From the NCBI GenBank assembly GCA_020854055.1, contig JADZGD010000003.1, positions 1 to 64,000 on the forward strand: DNA of 64,000 bases, read 5' to 3'. Below, in pieces: positions 1-8,459 of this stretch. The notes under the pieces were generated by a model, which was not told where the DNA came from, ran no database searches, and saw only the letters and a program-made list of their open reading frames with translations. A program made the translations under genes and the position numbers. How positions within the stretch are numbered: position 1 is the first letter of the stretch; each line of letters opens with the position of its first letter. This DNA comes from Bryobacterales bacterium. Lineage in GTDB: Bacteria; Acidobacteriota; Terriglobia; Bryobacterales; Bryobacteraceae.

Positions 1-296
1 GCATAGCGGGTGTGCGCATCCATCCGCACTATGATTTCACCGCGGGCTTCACGAATCGCGGCATTGAGTCCGTAAGAAACGAAGCGGCCGGGATTCGGCA
101 CGATGCGGAAACGCGGGTCCTGTTCCGCATACGCGGTGAGGATCTCGCGGGTACCATCATCGGACAGACCGTCGGCGATGATCGCTTCCCACTTTTCGCC
201 GATATCCTGCTCCGCAATGGAATCGAGCAGGGTATGGATGAAATTCTTTTCGTTCCGGCAGGCGACGATGATGGAGATGACGGGAACGTCAGGCAT
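1..296 (-). CDS. Glycosyltransferase family 2, ExoA-like (N-terminal part, cut by window edge)
   Basis: The gene starts at ATG 296 and runs off the left edge, so only about 98 N-terminal residues are visible. They begin MPDVPVISIIVACRNEKNF, the usual start of a GT-A fold family 2 enzyme, and reach a metal-binding segment reading IVRMDAHTRY. A stretch reading GLSDDGTREIL lies between. This combination is typical of ExoA-type enzymes that add sugars to lipid-linked exopolysaccharide intermediates on the cytoplasmic face of the membrane. The start overlaps the end of the preceding PaaK-like gene by 8 bases, so it belongs to the same operon. The acceptor and donor sugars cannot be told from the sequence. 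Confidence 0.88.
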   Translation of the reverse strand, partial: MPDVPVISIIVACRNEKNFIHTLLDSIAEQDIGEKWEAIIADGLSDDGTREILTAYAEQDPRFRIVPNPGRFVSYGLNAAIREARGEIIVRMDAHTRY

Positions 297-1710
297 GCAG
301 GTTCTCCTGGTTCACCGGCAACTGCTCCGGCGGAATGAGGCAAGCGACGGAGCGGAACTTACCGTTTGGCAGACGAGGAATCTGCGGCACCCAATCGAAC
401 TGGACATACGTCTCGCCGAAAACCTCAACGACGCGCTCGGTCAGTTCCCGCTGGTATTCGGGAGAGAGTCTCTTTTCGGCTGTGTAGACGATCCGAATGC
501 GGCCAAGCTCCTCCTGGATGACCTGGACCTCTCGAATTGGAAGCGACCCGCTGATAATGCCGTCAACTCCGGCAACCCTACGGCCGTCGCGGGTGATCAG
601 TACATCGCTGACGCGCCCGCCCACCGTTCCGAGGAGCGAGAGTCCGCGCCCACAGGAGCACGATTCGGCCGCCGCCGGCAAGGAACTCGAGTCGCGGGTG
701 CAGTAGCGAATCAGGGGCATATCGTCGTTCACCAGGCCGGTGCAAACCAGTTCGCCGGACGCGCCCGCGGGTACGGGTTCCTGGTTATCGCCGAAGACTT
801 CGACGAAGCCGGTATCGGGCCACAGGTGCATCGACCCGCTCTCGCATTCTCCGGCGGCGGCAACCACCTCGGCGCTGCCATAGGTGTCGCGGACGGGGCA
901 ACGGAACACGCTGCTGATAACACTCCTCTGCATTTCCGATAGCGGTTCGGCATTGGTAATCACCACCGCCATGGGAAGCGAAATTGTTGACTGCCGGGCA
1001 TGATGCGCCAGCACCTGGAGCGCGGAAGGATAGCCCAGAATGTACTTGACGCCGTGGTGGCGCATCGCCTTGATGGCGGTCTCCGCCACGGTGGGAGAAA
1101 GGTGAATCGCGGAAACATAGAGCTGATTCAGACCGCGATTCCACACCCAGGCCGGAGATTCCTTTTTTCCTATGGCCGCCACCCGTTGCCCTCCCACAAT
1201 GGCCCAGCGATCGTGCCGCGACACTCCGTGCCAGTGGCGCGAGCGCGCCTCAAACAGCGCATACCACCGCTGGATATTGCGGCGCGACCAGTACAGGCGA
1301 AGCGGCGTTCCGGTACTTCCACTGGTGGACCAGACGTGCATCCGGCGCGGGTTGCAATCGTCGGCAACAAACGCCTCGGGCGATTTCCGCACCGATTCTT
1401 TATTCAGCAGCGGCCAGTTCTCCAGCCGTTCCCAGGAGCTTCGATCACCGCGCGCCCGGCGCCCGGACCAGTAATCGCGGTAGAACGGCACGCGGGTGGC
1501 GGCCCGGTGCAGTATGTAGGCCAGCCGCTCCCCGGTCCAGTTCTGCCATTGGGATGGAGTCCAGTGATCACGCTGCAGCGCGTCGGCGGCCAGCTTTTCC
1601 GTCTCCCGGCTATAACGCAGCCAGCGCAGATAATAGCCCCAGGTACTGGCCGTGACCGAGCGCAGCGCGTAGGGCAGCGATTGGTAAAAGTTGATAAGTG
1701 ATCGTTCCAC
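289..1710 (-). CDS. PaaK/CapK-like adenylate-forming ligase, copy 1
   Basis: This is a 473-residue member of the phenylacetate-CoA ligase/CapK branch of adenylate-forming enzymes. The nucleotide-binding loop STSGSTGTP lies at about residues 128-136, ILGYPSAL near 224-231, and DTYGSAE at about 275-281; RYCTRD near 335-340 fits the later conserved Arg/Asp segment. Such proteins are frequent in capsule clusters, where their acyl substrates are mostly unknown. The start is GTG at 1710, which shares one base with the stop of the small ORF upstream (TAGTG). A paralogue of the same length lies just upstream in the operon. A role in activating an acyl group for glycan decoration, perhaps through the carrier protein at 23014-23256, is inference. 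Confidence 0.88.
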   Translation of the reverse strand: MERSLINFYQSLPYALRSVTASTWGYYLRWLRYSRETEKLAADALQRDHWTPSQWQNWTGERLAYILHRAATRVPFYRDYWSGRRARGDRSSWERLENWPLLNKESVRKSPEAFVADDCNPRRMHVWSTSGSTGTPLRLYWSRRNIQRWYALFEARSRHWHGVSRHDRWAIVGGQRVAAIGKKESPAWVWNRGLNQLYVSAIHLSPTVAETAIKAMRHHGVKYILGYPSALQVLAHHARQSTISLPMAVVITNAEPLSEMQRSVISSVFRCPVRDTYGSAEVVAAAGECESGSMHLWPDTGFVEVFGDNQEPVPAGASGELVCTGLVNDDMPLIRYCTRDSSSLPAAAESCSCGRGLSLLGTVGGRVSDVLITRDGRRVAGVDGIISGSLPIREVQVIQEELGRIRIVYTAEKRLSPEYQRELTERVVEVFGETYVQFDWVPQIPRLPNGKFRSVACLIPPEQLPVNQENLHA

Positions 1711-1862
1711 TAGCGCACGGCCCCAGAAACCGTTCGGATCATAGTCATATCAGCAATTCGCTCAACCGCCGCCGGCCTTTGCTCCCGTGCCGGATGCAGT
1801 TCCAACCACAACAAACCGTCCCAGGGGATTTCGAAAAGGGAGATCCCGGAAATGTCAGACAT
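1710..1862 (-). CDS. Small 50-residue ORF between the two PaaK-like genes, possible gene relic
   Basis: An ATG at 1862 opens a 50-codon frame ending in TAG at 1710-1712. It overlaps the stop of the upstream PaaK-like gene by 8 bases and shares one base with the GTG start of the downstream one, so it could be translated by coupling. I recognise no domain. Its first residues (MSDISGIS) loosely resemble the start of the ExoA-like gene that follows the other PaaK copy (MPDVPVIS), and the 8-base overlap is the same in both places. It may be what is left of a duplicated glycosyltransferase gene, or it may be non-functional spacer. Confidence 0.4.
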   Translation of the reverse strand: MSDISGISLFEIPWDGLLWLELHPAREQRPAAVERIADMTMIRTVSGAVR

Positions 1863-3276
1863 GGGAACTCACCTTCTTCGGCGGCCAATCCTCCGGAGGG
1901 ACCAGGCAGGTGGCCGAACGAAACTTGCCATTCGGCAGGCGGGAAATCTGTGGCACCCAGTCGAATTGAAGACTCGTCTCTCCGAAAACATCCACAAAGC
2001 GTTTCGTCAGGTCGCGTTGGCACTGCGGAGAGAGTCTTGCTTCGGCGGCGTAGACAACCCGGATGCGGTCGATCGCCTCCTGGATAACCTGGACTTCCCG
2101 AACTGGAAGCTGCCCCTTGAAGATACCGTCGATGCGCGTGATCCTGCGTCCGTCACGCGCCACCAGCACATCATCGAGCCGGCCCTCCACCTTGCCCAGC
2201 AACGGAAGGTTGCGTCCACAACCGCAGCGTTCCCGGGGATCAGGAAGCGATGCCGAGTCGCGGGTGCAGTAGCGGATCAGGGGCATGTCGTCGTTGACAA
2301 GGCCAGTACAAACCAGTTCGCCCGGTAGTCCCTGGGGCGCTGGATCGTGATTACGGTTGAAAACTTCGACGATGCCCGTATCGGGCCACAAATGCATCGA
2401 CCCACACTCGCATTCACCGGCCCCCGCAACTACTTCGGCACTCCCGTAGGTGTCGCGGACAGGGCAGCAGAACGCGCTGCTAATGATATCCCGTTGCGAA
2501 TCAAACAGCGGTTCGGCGTTGGTGATGGCGACCGACATCGGCAGCGTAACTCCGGACTGCTGTGCATACTGCGCCAGCACCTGAAGGGCCGAAGGATAAC
2601 CGACGATATACTTCAGGTTGTGGGCCCGGATCGCATCGATGCTGGCGTGCGCCAGCGCTGGAGAAAGATGAATTGCGGAGACATAGAGCTGATTCAAACC
2701 GCGATTCCACACCCACACGGGCGATTCCTTCTGCTCAATCGCCGCCACGCGCTGCCCGCCGACAATAGCCCAGCGGTCGTGCCGCGAAACCCCGTACCAG
2801 CGGCGTGAACGTGCTTCAAACAGCGCATACCACCGCCGGATATTGCGGCGGGACCAGTACAGGCGAAGCGGCGTTCCGGTGCTTCCGCTGGTAAACCAGA
2901 CGTGCATCCGGCGGATGTTGCAATCATCGGCGACAAACGCCTCTGGCGATTGTCGCACCGATTCTTTATTCAGCAGCGGCCAATTCTCCAGCCGCTCCCA
3001 GGAGCTTCGATCGCCGCGCGCCCGCCGCTCGGACCAGTAACTCCGGTAGAACGGCACGCGCGTGGCGGCCCGGTGCAGAGTATACGCCAAGCGTTCCTCG
3101 GTCCAGTTTCGCCACTGGGAAGCGGACCAGTGGTCACGCTCCAGCGCTTCGGCGGCCAGCGTTTCAGTCTCCCCGCTGTAGCGCAGCCAACGAAGATAAT
3201 AACCCCAGGTGCTGGCGGCGGCCGATCGCAGCGGGTAGGGCAGCGATTGATAAAGGTTGATTATGGATCGATTCAC
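1855..3276 (-). CDS. PaaK/CapK-like adenylate-forming ligase, copy 2
   Basis: This is the paralogue of the gene at 289-1710. I place the start at GTG 3276, which overlaps the stop of the deacetylase gene in the four bases GTGA and gives 473 residues, exactly the length of copy 1. A longer in-frame reading to 3414 would run deep into the upstream gene and is unlikely. The nucleotide loop (TSGSTGTPL), the YIVGYPSAL segment and the DTYGSAE segment are all kept, and residues around 86-107 match copy 1 almost without change. The two copies differ more in the C-terminal third, so both may be active with different substrates. The substrate is unknown. Confidence 0.88.
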   Translation of the reverse strand: MNRSIINLYQSLPYPLRSAAASTWGYYLRWLRYSGETETLAAEALERDHWSASQWRNWTEERLAYTLHRAATRVPFYRSYWSERRARGDRSSWERLENWPLLNKESVRQSPEAFVADDCNIRRMHVWFTSGSTGTPLRLYWSRRNIRRWYALFEARSRRWYGVSRHDRWAIVGGQRVAAIEQKESPVWVWNRGLNQLYVSAIHLSPALAHASIDAIRAHNLKYIVGYPSALQVLAQYAQQSGVTLPMSVAITNAEPLFDSQRDIISSAFCCPVRDTYGSAEVVAGAGECECGSMHLWPDTGIVEVFNRNHDPAPQGLPGELVCTGLVNDDMPLIRYCTRDSASLPDPRERCGCGRNLPLLGKVEGRLDDVLVARDGRRITRIDGIFKGQLPVREVQVIQEAIDRIRVVYAAEARLSPQCQRDLTKRFVDVFGETSLQFDWVPQISRLPNGKFRSATCLVPPEDWPPKKVSSHV

Positions 3277-4127
3277 CGGAACACCACCTCGCTCGCGGCG
3301 CGTCGCGTTACCGCATCGCACATCCGTTGAAATGTTACGAGGCCGCTCTCCCTGGCCGGCTTTAATTCGGAGAGCAGCGAATCCAGCCGGTCGATGTTCT
3401 CGTCGTTGTCGCAATGAGCCTGGTTCGGGTGGGCGCAGAGTGTGACCAGCAGGTCGGTATGAATCAGGGCGCGTACCAGTGTGCGGGCGGCATCACCAAA
3501 CCCCATAACGTTGGCAGGAATGGCCAGCACGCCTGATTCCAGGAACGGCTGTTCCGGCCGGTGCGGACGAGCCAGGCCCGTCAATTCGAGCGTGCGGTGC
3601 AGTTTGTCGGAGAAACTCACACGCGACCACAGGAAGCCCGCTTCACGAAGCGCCGCCAACATGGATGGAATGCTCTGCTTGCCGAACCCGCGGCGATGCA
3701 GACCCAGCATTTCGGAGACACTGGGCGCGAACCGGCGGGGAAAGTGCATCGGCCGGTTGAACGGAGGAACAAAACCCGTGACCGGCGCGCCAATGCAGTC
3801 TTCCAGCACTCGCCGGCTGTCCGTGGCGTCCTGCATCAATTCGGAGTAACTCATTGGCGGAATGAACTTGTGGTGCATCGAATGCGACGCCACTTCATGG
3901 CCGGCAGCATGAATTTCGCGAACCTGCTCGGGACAGTGTACCGGTATGGTTCCGGCGAGAACGGCCTCTCCCACCACGGCGAACGTAGCGGGAACAGAGT
4001 AATCGGCAAGAACCTTCAACAACGCTTCGGTTCCCTTATAGTCGGCCCAGGGATCCGTATCGCGCATGCGGAAGGATTCCCGGTAACCCGCGGGTGAGTC
4101 ATAGTCGAAGCACAAGGTGATTCTCAT
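3273..4127 (-). CDS. Polysaccharide deacetylase family protein (NodB-like)
   Basis: This 284-residue protein has the NodB-homology signature. FDYDSP at residues 6-11 carries the metal-site and catalytic aspartates, SHSMHHKF near residue 81 is the H(S/T)xxH metal motif, and FVPPFNRP follows. It has no signal peptide, so it probably acts in the cytoplasm on a sugar intermediate or a lipid-linked unit. Family members remove N-acetyl groups from amino sugars. It lies one base from the methyltransferase stop and overlaps the next gene by GTGA. A second deacetylase of a different subfamily is at 20914-21870, so the cluster may deacetylate two positions or two intermediates. Confidence 0.85.
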   Translation of the reverse strand: MRITLCFDYDSPAGYRESFRMRDTDPWADYKGTEALLKVLADYSVPATFAVVGEAVLAGTIPVHCPEQVREIHAAGHEVASHSMHHKFIPPMSYSELMQDATDSRRVLEDCIGAPVTGFVPPFNRPMHFPRRFAPSVSEMLGLHRRGFGKQSIPSMLAALREAGFLWSRVSFSDKLHRTLELTGLARPHRPEQPFLESGVLAIPANVMGFGDAARTLVRALIHTDLLVTLCAHPNQAHCDNDENIDRLDSLLSELKPARESGLVTFQRMCDAVTRRAASEVVFR

Positions 4128-4128
4128 A

Positions 4129-4857
4129 TCAGTGGTCTCCGTCGGGTTGAATCACGGCGAAGTAGTGTGTACGAAGCAGCGGACAACAATTGAGGAGCGA
4201 TGCGGCACTCCAGGAGATCGGGACGATCGAACGCGCGATTGGCGGCGCCAGCGTGACTTTCTTGAACCCGACCCGGCACTGGGGAAATAGCTCCCGCACT
4301 TCGCCCGCGCGAATCCCGCGGACATTGCGATTCCGCGGGCTGTCGTGAAAGAAGTCATACCAGAGGATGATGCCGCCTGGCTTGAGCACGCGGCGCATTT
4401 CGGAAGCCGCGCTCCGCCGGATTCCGGAATCGAGGATAGAGCTGAATGTGACGAACGCGGCGACGACATCGAATGAGTTGTCGGACCAGGGCAGCTTGCC
4501 GGCGTCGCCACAACGCAGGTCCATGCCCGGCAAGCGGCGCCGCGCGATATCGATTCGCCTCTCGCTAACGTCGATACCGGAAAGACATCCGGCGGATGCC
4601 CCCCAGGTCAGAAATGACGACGGCCAAAGGCCTTCACCGCAGCCAACGTCGAGGATACGGCGTTCGGCGAGTGGAAACATTCCAGCACGGCGAAGCGCGT
4701 CAAGCACGTTGCGGTAGAGATGGAAATACCAGAACTGGTTGACGGGGTGTTGCCACCCGTAACGGCCGCCCGGAACGTCGCTGGCCTTGGGAGTGCCGCT
4801 TGCGCCATTGTGCGCTACGTCGGCGTGCTGCCGCCTGGCTGCCCGCGTAAGTGTCAT
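4129..4857 (-). CDS. Class I SAM-dependent methyltransferase
   Basis: The protein is about 242 residues if it starts at ATG 4857, which overlaps the upstream stop as ATGA; a longer reading to 4890 would overlap by 37 bases and is less likely. The SAM-binding motif I is ILDVGCGEGLW, followed by SGIDVSERRIDIAR and by LPWSDNSFDVVAAF, the usual pattern of the Methyltransf_11 group. The segment MRRVLKPGGIILWYDF completes the fold. In an exopolysaccharide operon such enzymes usually methylate a sugar hydroxyl. The acceptor is unknown. Confidence 0.88.
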   Translation of the reverse strand: MTLTRAARRQHADVAHNGASGTPKASDVPGGRYGWQHPVNQFWYFHLYRNVLDALRRAGMFPLAERRILDVGCGEGLWPSSFLTWGASAGCLSGIDVSERRIDIARRRLPGMDLRCGDAGKLPWSDNSFDVVAAFVTFSSILDSGIRRSAASEMRRVLKPGGIILWYDFFHDSPRNRNVRGIRAGEVRELFPQCRVGFKKVTLAPPIARSIVPISWSAASLLNCCPLLRTHYFAVIQPDGDH

Positions 4858-5903
4858 GATTGGGTGCACTCCAGCAGCAGTCGTTCCCAACGGGGAAGAA
4901 TACTACTCCAGTCGAAGGATTCGGTCTTTCGCCGGCCGGCCAGGGAGAGCCGGCCGGCTAGATCGGAATTGGACAACAGGCGGCGGACGGCATCCGCCAT
5001 GCCTGCCGCGTCGTCACTCGGAACCAGTAGCGCGTCTTGTCCATCCTCAACCAGGTAAGGAATCCCGCTGGTGTTAGTGGCAACGACGGGCAGGCCACAG
5101 GCCATCGCCTCGATCAGGGTGACCGGCGTGTTGTCCACAGTGGAAGTGCAGAGAAAGATCTCACCGGCGCCCATACAGCGTGGAACCTCCAGCTTCGGCA
5201 CGGGCCCGAGAAACCGGACTTGCGAGGCAATGCCCAACTCCTCGGCCGCGCGCCGGGCTGCCTGTAGGGAACCGTCGCCTTTGTCGGCTCCAATCATGGT
5301 CAGTGATAGTCCTGCGAAGTCGCGCGCCACCAGCGCGGCTGTCTTTACCGCCAGAACCGGATTGTAGACATGATGAAACGCTCTCAACCAGACCAGATTT
5401 GGCTTGGGCCGGGTACGCTGGCGAAAGACATAGTGTTCGACGTCGAGCGCGTTAGGAAGCAGTTGCACCTCCACCCGCATTGATTGGAGCGAGGCTGCCA
5501 GGTAGCGCGAGGGCGCCGTGACAGCCTTGGCAGACTGAAGGAGGCGGCCTACCCGGCCGGGATTCCGGGCCGCGAACGCAGGCAGACCCCCGCCATGCAG
5601 CGTGATGATGTAGGGCTTGCCCAACCGGCGCAGCAAAGCGCAGGCGGCCTCCGCCCACAAGAACGCAGAGCCGCTGTACAGATCCACATGAGCAATCTCG
5701 AAATCTCTACGCCGCGACCAGATGGTGTGCAGCATGTCCATAAGCCGCCAAAGCCGGGCGGACCGGCTGGAGGTGGTCGTGACAGGCCATCCACGGCGGG
5801 CCAGGCGATCGGAGAGCTCTTCGCAAACTCCCCGGGGGGCGCCCGTCGCCGAGAGGAAATTCCCGATAAATAGTATGGGTACGGTGGAACCGGCGGTGTT
5901 CAT
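4854..5903 (-). CDS. Glycosyltransferase family 4 (GT-B fold)
   Basis: This is a 349-residue GT-B glycosyltransferase. The N-terminal half has a glycine-containing loop (GNFLSATGAPRGVCEEL), and the C-terminal half has the donor-binding E-x7-E region VTLIEAMACGLPVVAT near residue 261, followed by GIPYLVEDGQDALLV. These are standard features of family 4 retaining enzymes that use nucleotide sugars. It overlaps the beta-helix gene upstream and the methyltransferase downstream by four bases each. It is one of four GT4 enzymes in the operon and would add one residue of the repeat unit; which sugar is unknown. Confidence 0.92.
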   Translation of the reverse strand: MNTAGSTVPILFIGNFLSATGAPRGVCEELSDRLARRGWPVTTTSSRSARLWRLMDMLHTIWSRRRDFEIAHVDLYSGSAFLWAEAACALLRRLGKPYIITLHGGGLPAFAARNPGRVGRLLQSAKAVTAPSRYLAASLQSMRVEVQLLPNALDVEHYVFRQRTRPKPNLVWLRAFHHVYNPVLAVKTAALVARDFAGLSLTMIGADKGDGSLQAARRAAEELGIASQVRFLGPVPKLEVPRCMGAGEIFLCTSTVDNTPVTLIEAMACGLPVVATNTSGIPYLVEDGQDALLVPSDDAAGMADAVRRLLSNSDLAGRLSLAGRRKTESFDWSSILPRWERLLLECTQS

Positions 5904-7366
5904 CGTGGCAACACCACAAAGACCGCAAATTCCGGAGCGGTGTGCCGGGGTGCTACCGGCACGCTTCCGTTTGGCGGTGCAACCGGGCGGGCGAGGACAG
6001 GAATATTGACCGGGTTCCCATCATACCTTCCCGTCGCCACGGGAGCGCCATCGAAATCCTGAACGTCGCGAATTTGGTAGGCGGTCCCGGGGTCAAGAAA
6101 GCTGGACAGGTCCACCGCCACACTCGGACTCTGGTCCCAGTTGTAAATGGTGATAGTCGCCCGCTGGGGCTCATAGTAATTGGGTCGAACGAAAGTCCAG
6201 ACACCTTTCGGCGTGCCAGGGGTGAAGGTGCTGTTGTGATCGAAGCCGCTCTCACCCACCCAGTCGGGAAAGGTGCGCGTATGGCTGGCATTGCTGAACC
6301 AGCCTGTCCCGAAATAAGAGTTTCCGTTCCATTGATACGGCTGTGCCGCTTCGCCCAACGGGTAGTCAACAAGAGCGTTAAGGCCGCCTACCGAGTAGGT
6401 GACGTTGTTCTCGAAGGTGAGCGACTTCCAACGGTTCAACATCACCGCAATCTGCCCGCCGATCCAATAATTCCCGCGAATCGCCGCCGAGCCGTTGACG
6501 GTATCGTATTCCCACCCGATGCGGGAATAGCCGGTCCTGGCATTCGGTGTGTGGTACGTGAGGTTCTGGTCGAGAACAATCCGGTCAACGCCCGAGCCGG
6601 ACGCGAAAAGGATGTTGTCATCCCGGTTCGAATCGGTCGAGATTACGCCGCTGTTGAAAACCACATTCCCATCGAGTTCCAGCCCCCGCACCCAACCCGC
6701 CTGGGAAGAGTAAGCGGAAATCCCAATACCGAATTGATTGAAGATGATGTTGTCGGCCAGGAGCTTGAGGCCGTCCTTGTTCTGCACATAAATGCCGTGG
6801 CCGTGGCCGCGATCCGGCGCCTGGAAGCCGTTGTTAAAGATGAGATTGCCGTAGATCTCCGAGTCGACGGCTTCGCTCCACATTCCGATACCTTGCCGTG
6901 TATCGTGAATCACGAGATTGATCAGACGGGTGCCAGGTCCAAAACAGTCGATTCCATTTTTGAGGGCGGAGGTGCCATCGATCTGTCCGGTGCGATCGGT
7001 AATCGAACTGGTGATCTCGAATCCCCAGTACCAGGTGTAAGCGCCGTAGATCCGTAGCCCGCCATTGATGGTCGCGCGTCCGCCCGGAAATTGGCGTACT
7101 ACGATCGGCCGGCGGTCGGTGCCGGTGAGGTTGCTCTCAAAGATCGTGCTGCCGGAGCCGTCACCGTAGGTCCCAGCGAGCAGCCAGATCGTATCTCCGG
7201 GCCGTACGATCGAAGGTTGCGAAAGAGCGCTTTGCAAGTCCCATGGATTGCCGCGGCTGCCATCCCCGGTACTCGAACCGCATGGCGAGACAAAGTAGCG
7301 GGCGGCAGTCAGCGGAATCGGAAGCGACAGAGCGGCGAGAACGAGCGAAAGTCTGACTATCGTCAT
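5900..7366 (-). CDS. Secreted right-handed beta-helix protein
   Basis: The 488-residue product begins with a Sec signal peptide (hydrophobic residues about 4-20, cleavage probably after TAA). YFVSPCGSSTGDGS and PGDTIWLLAGTY then mark the start of a pectate-lyase-like parallel beta-helix. Many Asn- and Gly-rich rungs follow (GIDCFGPGTRLINLVIHD, DNIIFNQFGIGISAYS). Such proteins bind or cut acidic polysaccharides. Being translationally coupled to glycosyltransferases (ATGA at both ends), it probably trims or modifies the polymer made by this operon. No catalytic residues can be assigned confidently, so lyase, epimerase or binding functions all remain possible. Confidence 0.82.
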   Translation of the reverse strand: MTIVRLSLVLAALSLPIPLTAARYFVSPCGSSTGDGSRGNPWDLQSALSQPSIVRPGDTIWLLAGTYGDGSGSTIFESNLTGTDRRPIVVRQFPGGRATINGGLRIYGAYTWYWGFEITSSITDRTGQIDGTSALKNGIDCFGPGTRLINLVIHDTRQGIGMWSEAVDSEIYGNLIFNNGFQAPDRGHGHGIYVQNKDGLKLLADNIIFNQFGIGISAYSSQAGWVRGLELDGNVVFNSGVISTDSNRDDNILFASGSGVDRIVLDQNLTYHTPNARTGYSRIGWEYDTVNGSAAIRGNYWIGGQIAVMLNRWKSLTFENNVTYSVGGLNALVDYPLGEAAQPYQWNGNSYFGTGWFSNASHTRTFPDWVGESGFDHNSTFTPGTPKGVWTFVRPNYYEPQRATITIYNWDQSPSVAVDLSSFLDPGTAYQIRDVQDFDGAPVATGRYDGNPVNIPVLARPVAPPNGSVPVAPRHTAPEFAVFVVLPR

Positions 7367-8457
7367 AGCGACTCCAATGCAGTGTCATAGACATGGCAGA
7401 TCCGGTCTATGACCGATTCAGGACTGTACGAATCACAGACTTGCCGGTGGAGCGCGGCCCCAAGTTGCCGGCGCAGTTCCGGTTGCTCCAGCAGGCCCAG
7501 TAGAGCGCTTCCCAACATGTCTGGATCGGACGGCGGAACCAGCCGTCCGGCTTGGCCCTGATCCAATACCTCGGCGCACTGTCCAACGTCGGTGGATACC
7601 GCCGGAAGACGTGCTGCTCCGTACTCGAGCAGTGAGAGCGGAAGGCCCTCGGAAGCGGAACTCAGTACGCCGATGTCACAGGCTGCAAGAACCGATGGAA
7701 CGTCGTTGCGAACACCGAGCCAGGTCACGTGACGGCTCAGCTTCAGTTCGCTAATCAGGCCCAGAATGCGATCAAGATATTGCTTATCACCATCCGCGCC
7801 GATCAGCAGCAGGTGAGATTCGGGAACATCCGCAACGACTCGTTGCATCGCGTGAAGCAGGTTTGGATGGTCCTTCTGCGACCGTAAATTTGCGACGCAA
7901 GCGATGCGGAACCCCGGCTTCCCGGGACGCCCGCCGGCCGGTGTGGCATCGCCCGTGGTGGATATGAGATTGGGTACATAGAACACGCGCCCGGCCGGCA
8001 CATGAAGCTGTGTACGCGTCCAGGCGGCTAGCTGCTGGTTGACGGAGATCACGGCGCTGGTTCCGCGCGCCATCGTCCGGTAAAGCCAGACGGGGCGATC
8101 ATCGAAATGACACCGGCCGTAGTGATCGTGCCAGACGACCGAGCATTTGGGCGCGATAAGCGAAACCAGCCTCGCGAAAAATACTGAGGAGCCGTGCGCG
8201 TGAATCAGCCGGATATCGTTGCGGCGGACATAGTTGCGGATACGAAGAATAGGCGCAGGGTCAAAGCGCCGTGAGCGCTGGGCCCGGACATGGGTGACGT
8301 GCGGCTCGACAAGGCTTAACAGTGGTCCCTCGGCGCGGGTGGAACACAAAAAAGACCGGTAGCGCTCACGCGGCAGCAGGTTGGCGAGGTTGACCGCCAC
8401 CCGCTCGGCACCGCCCACAGCGAGGCTATCGATCATCTGCATTACGCCGAGTGTCAT
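7363..8457 (-). CDS. Glycosyltransferase family 4 (GT-B fold)
   Basis: This 364-residue GT4 enzyme begins MTLGVMQMIDSLAVGGAERV, the GGAE-type N-terminal loop of the family, and has LIHAHGSSVFFARL near residue 80. The donor site segment SSASEGLPLSLLEYGAARLPAVSTDVG lies about 275 residues in. The stop overlaps the beta-helix gene start as ATGA and the start follows the previous gene by two bases. It is expected to be a cytoplasmic, membrane-associated enzyme in repeat-unit assembly. Donor and linkage are unknown. Confidence 0.92.
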   Translation of the reverse strand: MTLGVMQMIDSLAVGGAERVAVNLANLLPRERYRSFLCSTRAEGPLLSLVEPHVTHVRAQRSRRFDPAPILRIRNYVRRNDIRLIHAHGSSVFFARLVSLIAPKCSVVWHDHYGRCHFDDRPVWLYRTMARGTSAVISVNQQLAAWTRTQLHVPAGRVFYVPNLISTTGDATPAGGRPGKPGFRIACVANLRSQKDHPNLLHAMQRVVADVPESHLLLIGADGDKQYLDRILGLISELKLSRHVTWLGVRNDVPSVLAACDIGVLSSASEGLPLSLLEYGAARLPAVSTDVGQCAEVLDQGQAGRLVPPSDPDMLGSALLGLLEQPELRRQLGAALHRQVCDSYSPESVIDRICHVYDTALESL

Positions 8458-8459
8458 GA

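Noticed and set aside
3277-3414. N-terminal extension of the second PaaK-like protein
   Set aside because: It lies inside the deacetylase gene, is Arg-rich and is absent in the equal-length paralogue; the GTGA overlap gives a better start.
5942-7057. 371-codon plus-strand frame
   Set aside because: It lies antisense to the beta-helix gene, has no recognisable domain or ribosome-binding site, and is an effect of high GC content.
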